Assembly: GCF_022227765.1 (NCBI RefSeq)
Contig: NZ_JAJMLZ010000002.1
Span: 186,001-250,000 of the forward strand
Source: Ectothiorhodospira shaposhnikovii
GTDB taxonomy: Bacteria > Pseudomonadota > Gammaproteobacteria > Ectothiorhodospirales > Ectothiorhodospiraceae
DNA length: 64,000 nt
Direction: 5' to 3'
How positions within the stretch are numbered: the stretch's first letter is position 1; each line of letters starts with the position of its first letter. Below the pieces are notes generated by a model. It did not search any database, was not told the DNA's origin, and saw nothing but the letters and a program-made list of their open reading frames with translations. Below are positions 63,740 through 64,000 of this stretch, in pieces. A program made the translations under genes and the position numbers.

Positions 63740-64000
63740 ATGCCCCTCAATCCCGAACAACAACAAAACATCCAGGACAAGGCCCGAGAGCTGTACGCCC
63801 GCGCGGCACGACTCTACCGGCTTCAGGAAACACCTCCCGAAGTACGCCTGGATCTGCGTGGACGGGCGGCGGGTCAATGGCGGGTGACGGCGGGTCGGGA
63901 GTCGCTGCGTTTCAATCCCCACATCTTTGCCCTCGACTGGCACAATCATTTTCCAGACACCATCGCCCACGAGGTGGCCCATAGCGTGATCTACCGCCGT
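63740..64000 (+). CDS. SprT-family zinc metalloprotease-like protein (partial, C-terminus beyond window)
   Basis: The first 87 residues from ATG 63740. IQDKARELYARAARLYRLQ, FNPHIFALDWHNHFPDTIAHEVAHSVIYR: the HEVAH zinc site (H-E-x-x-H) at about residues 77-81 matches SprT/Spartan-like domains. In E. coli SprT's role is unclear; Spartan proteases remove DNA-protein crosslinks. The gene continues past the window end. Confidence 0.85.
   Translation, partial: MPLNPEQQQNIQDKARELYARAARLYRLQETPPEVRLDLRGRAAGQWRVTAGRESLRFNPHIFALDWHNHFPDTIAHEVAHSVIYRR

Noticed and set aside
63495-63887. 130-codon plus-strand frame before sprT
   Set aside because: Overlaps the sprT start in another frame, lacks a ribosome site, and has a composition typical of non-coding sequence.

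Overview
The window is 64 kb of GC-rich chromosome from a gammaproteobacterium. The order birA-coaX-SPOR gene-tRNA-Thr, the asmA-mutY-yggX-tRNA-Phe block, mreBCD beside gatCAB, the PEP-CTERM/exosortase regulators PrsK/PrsR and the oxygen-independent ubiquinone genes ubiU/ubiV together suggest a Chromatiales-like lineage (Ectothiorhodospiraceae or a relative). That placement is inference from gene content. Gene density is high, many genes overlap by 1-8 bases (ATGA-type junctions), and no phage, integrase, insertion sequence or CRISPR array was seen.

Region 1 (1-11.9 kb) is an accessory block. It starts with a partial GMC oxidoreductase and two divergent PEP-CTERM-associated acyltransferases of the N-acyl amino acid synthase type. 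A fused E1-like (ThiF)/nitroreductase enzyme and a GT1-type glycosyltransferase follow in a tight three-gene run. Facing them are the PEP-CTERM two-component pair prsK/prsR and an EpsB/TIGR03013-type sugar transferase, the usual regulators and first enzyme of an exopolysaccharide/PEP-CTERM system. The first 2 kb look AT-richer than the rest. The block ends at tRNA-Thr, where the usual tRNA-tuf neighbourhood is absent. The acyltransferase/E1-nitroreductase/glycosyltransferase/GMC set is the best candidate here for an undescribed small-molecule pathway.

Region 2 (12-31 kb) is mostly core housekeeping: SPOR protein, type III pantothenate kinase, BirA, a lytic transglycosylase, a PgeF-type oxidase, a PAS-GGDEF diguanylate cyclase, tRNA-Phe, YggX, MutY, AsmA, molybdopterin genes (moaC divergent from moaD-moaE), a DegQ-like protease, CbpA, Hsp20 with a heat-shock-type promoter, DUF2835, YicC, a FAD oxidoreductase and a TonB-dependent receptor. 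A phosphatase-fold protein that has lost its catalytic cysteine lies beside asmA.

Region 3 (31-47.5 kb) holds rph, rdgB, a calcium-binding EF-hand-like protein and hemW, then a tightly packed five-gene minus-strand operon: two radical SAM enzymes, ubiU, ubiV and a lipoate-ligase/DUF116 fusion. It continues with dcd, apbC, trhP, a YdbH-like protein, a YdcF protein and a patatin.

Region 4 (47.5-64 kb) has ibaG, metY, two tandem HDOD proteins, lipA-moeB, gatCAB, mreBCD (mreC apparently starting at an AUC codon), chaN, rnd, slyD, a cold-shock gene with its terminator, a small coiled-coil/winged-helix protein preceded by a perfect terminator hairpin, and the 5' part of a SprT-family gene.

Several families of short dispersed repeats sit between genes: a 72-bp element with inverted ends (two copies), a REP-like doublet, a 26-bp tandem repeat, and CCCTCTCCC/GGGAGAGGG hairpins around prsK. 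Start sites were chosen from Shine-Dalgarno matches and family N-termini and in several cases differ from the longest possible reading frame.
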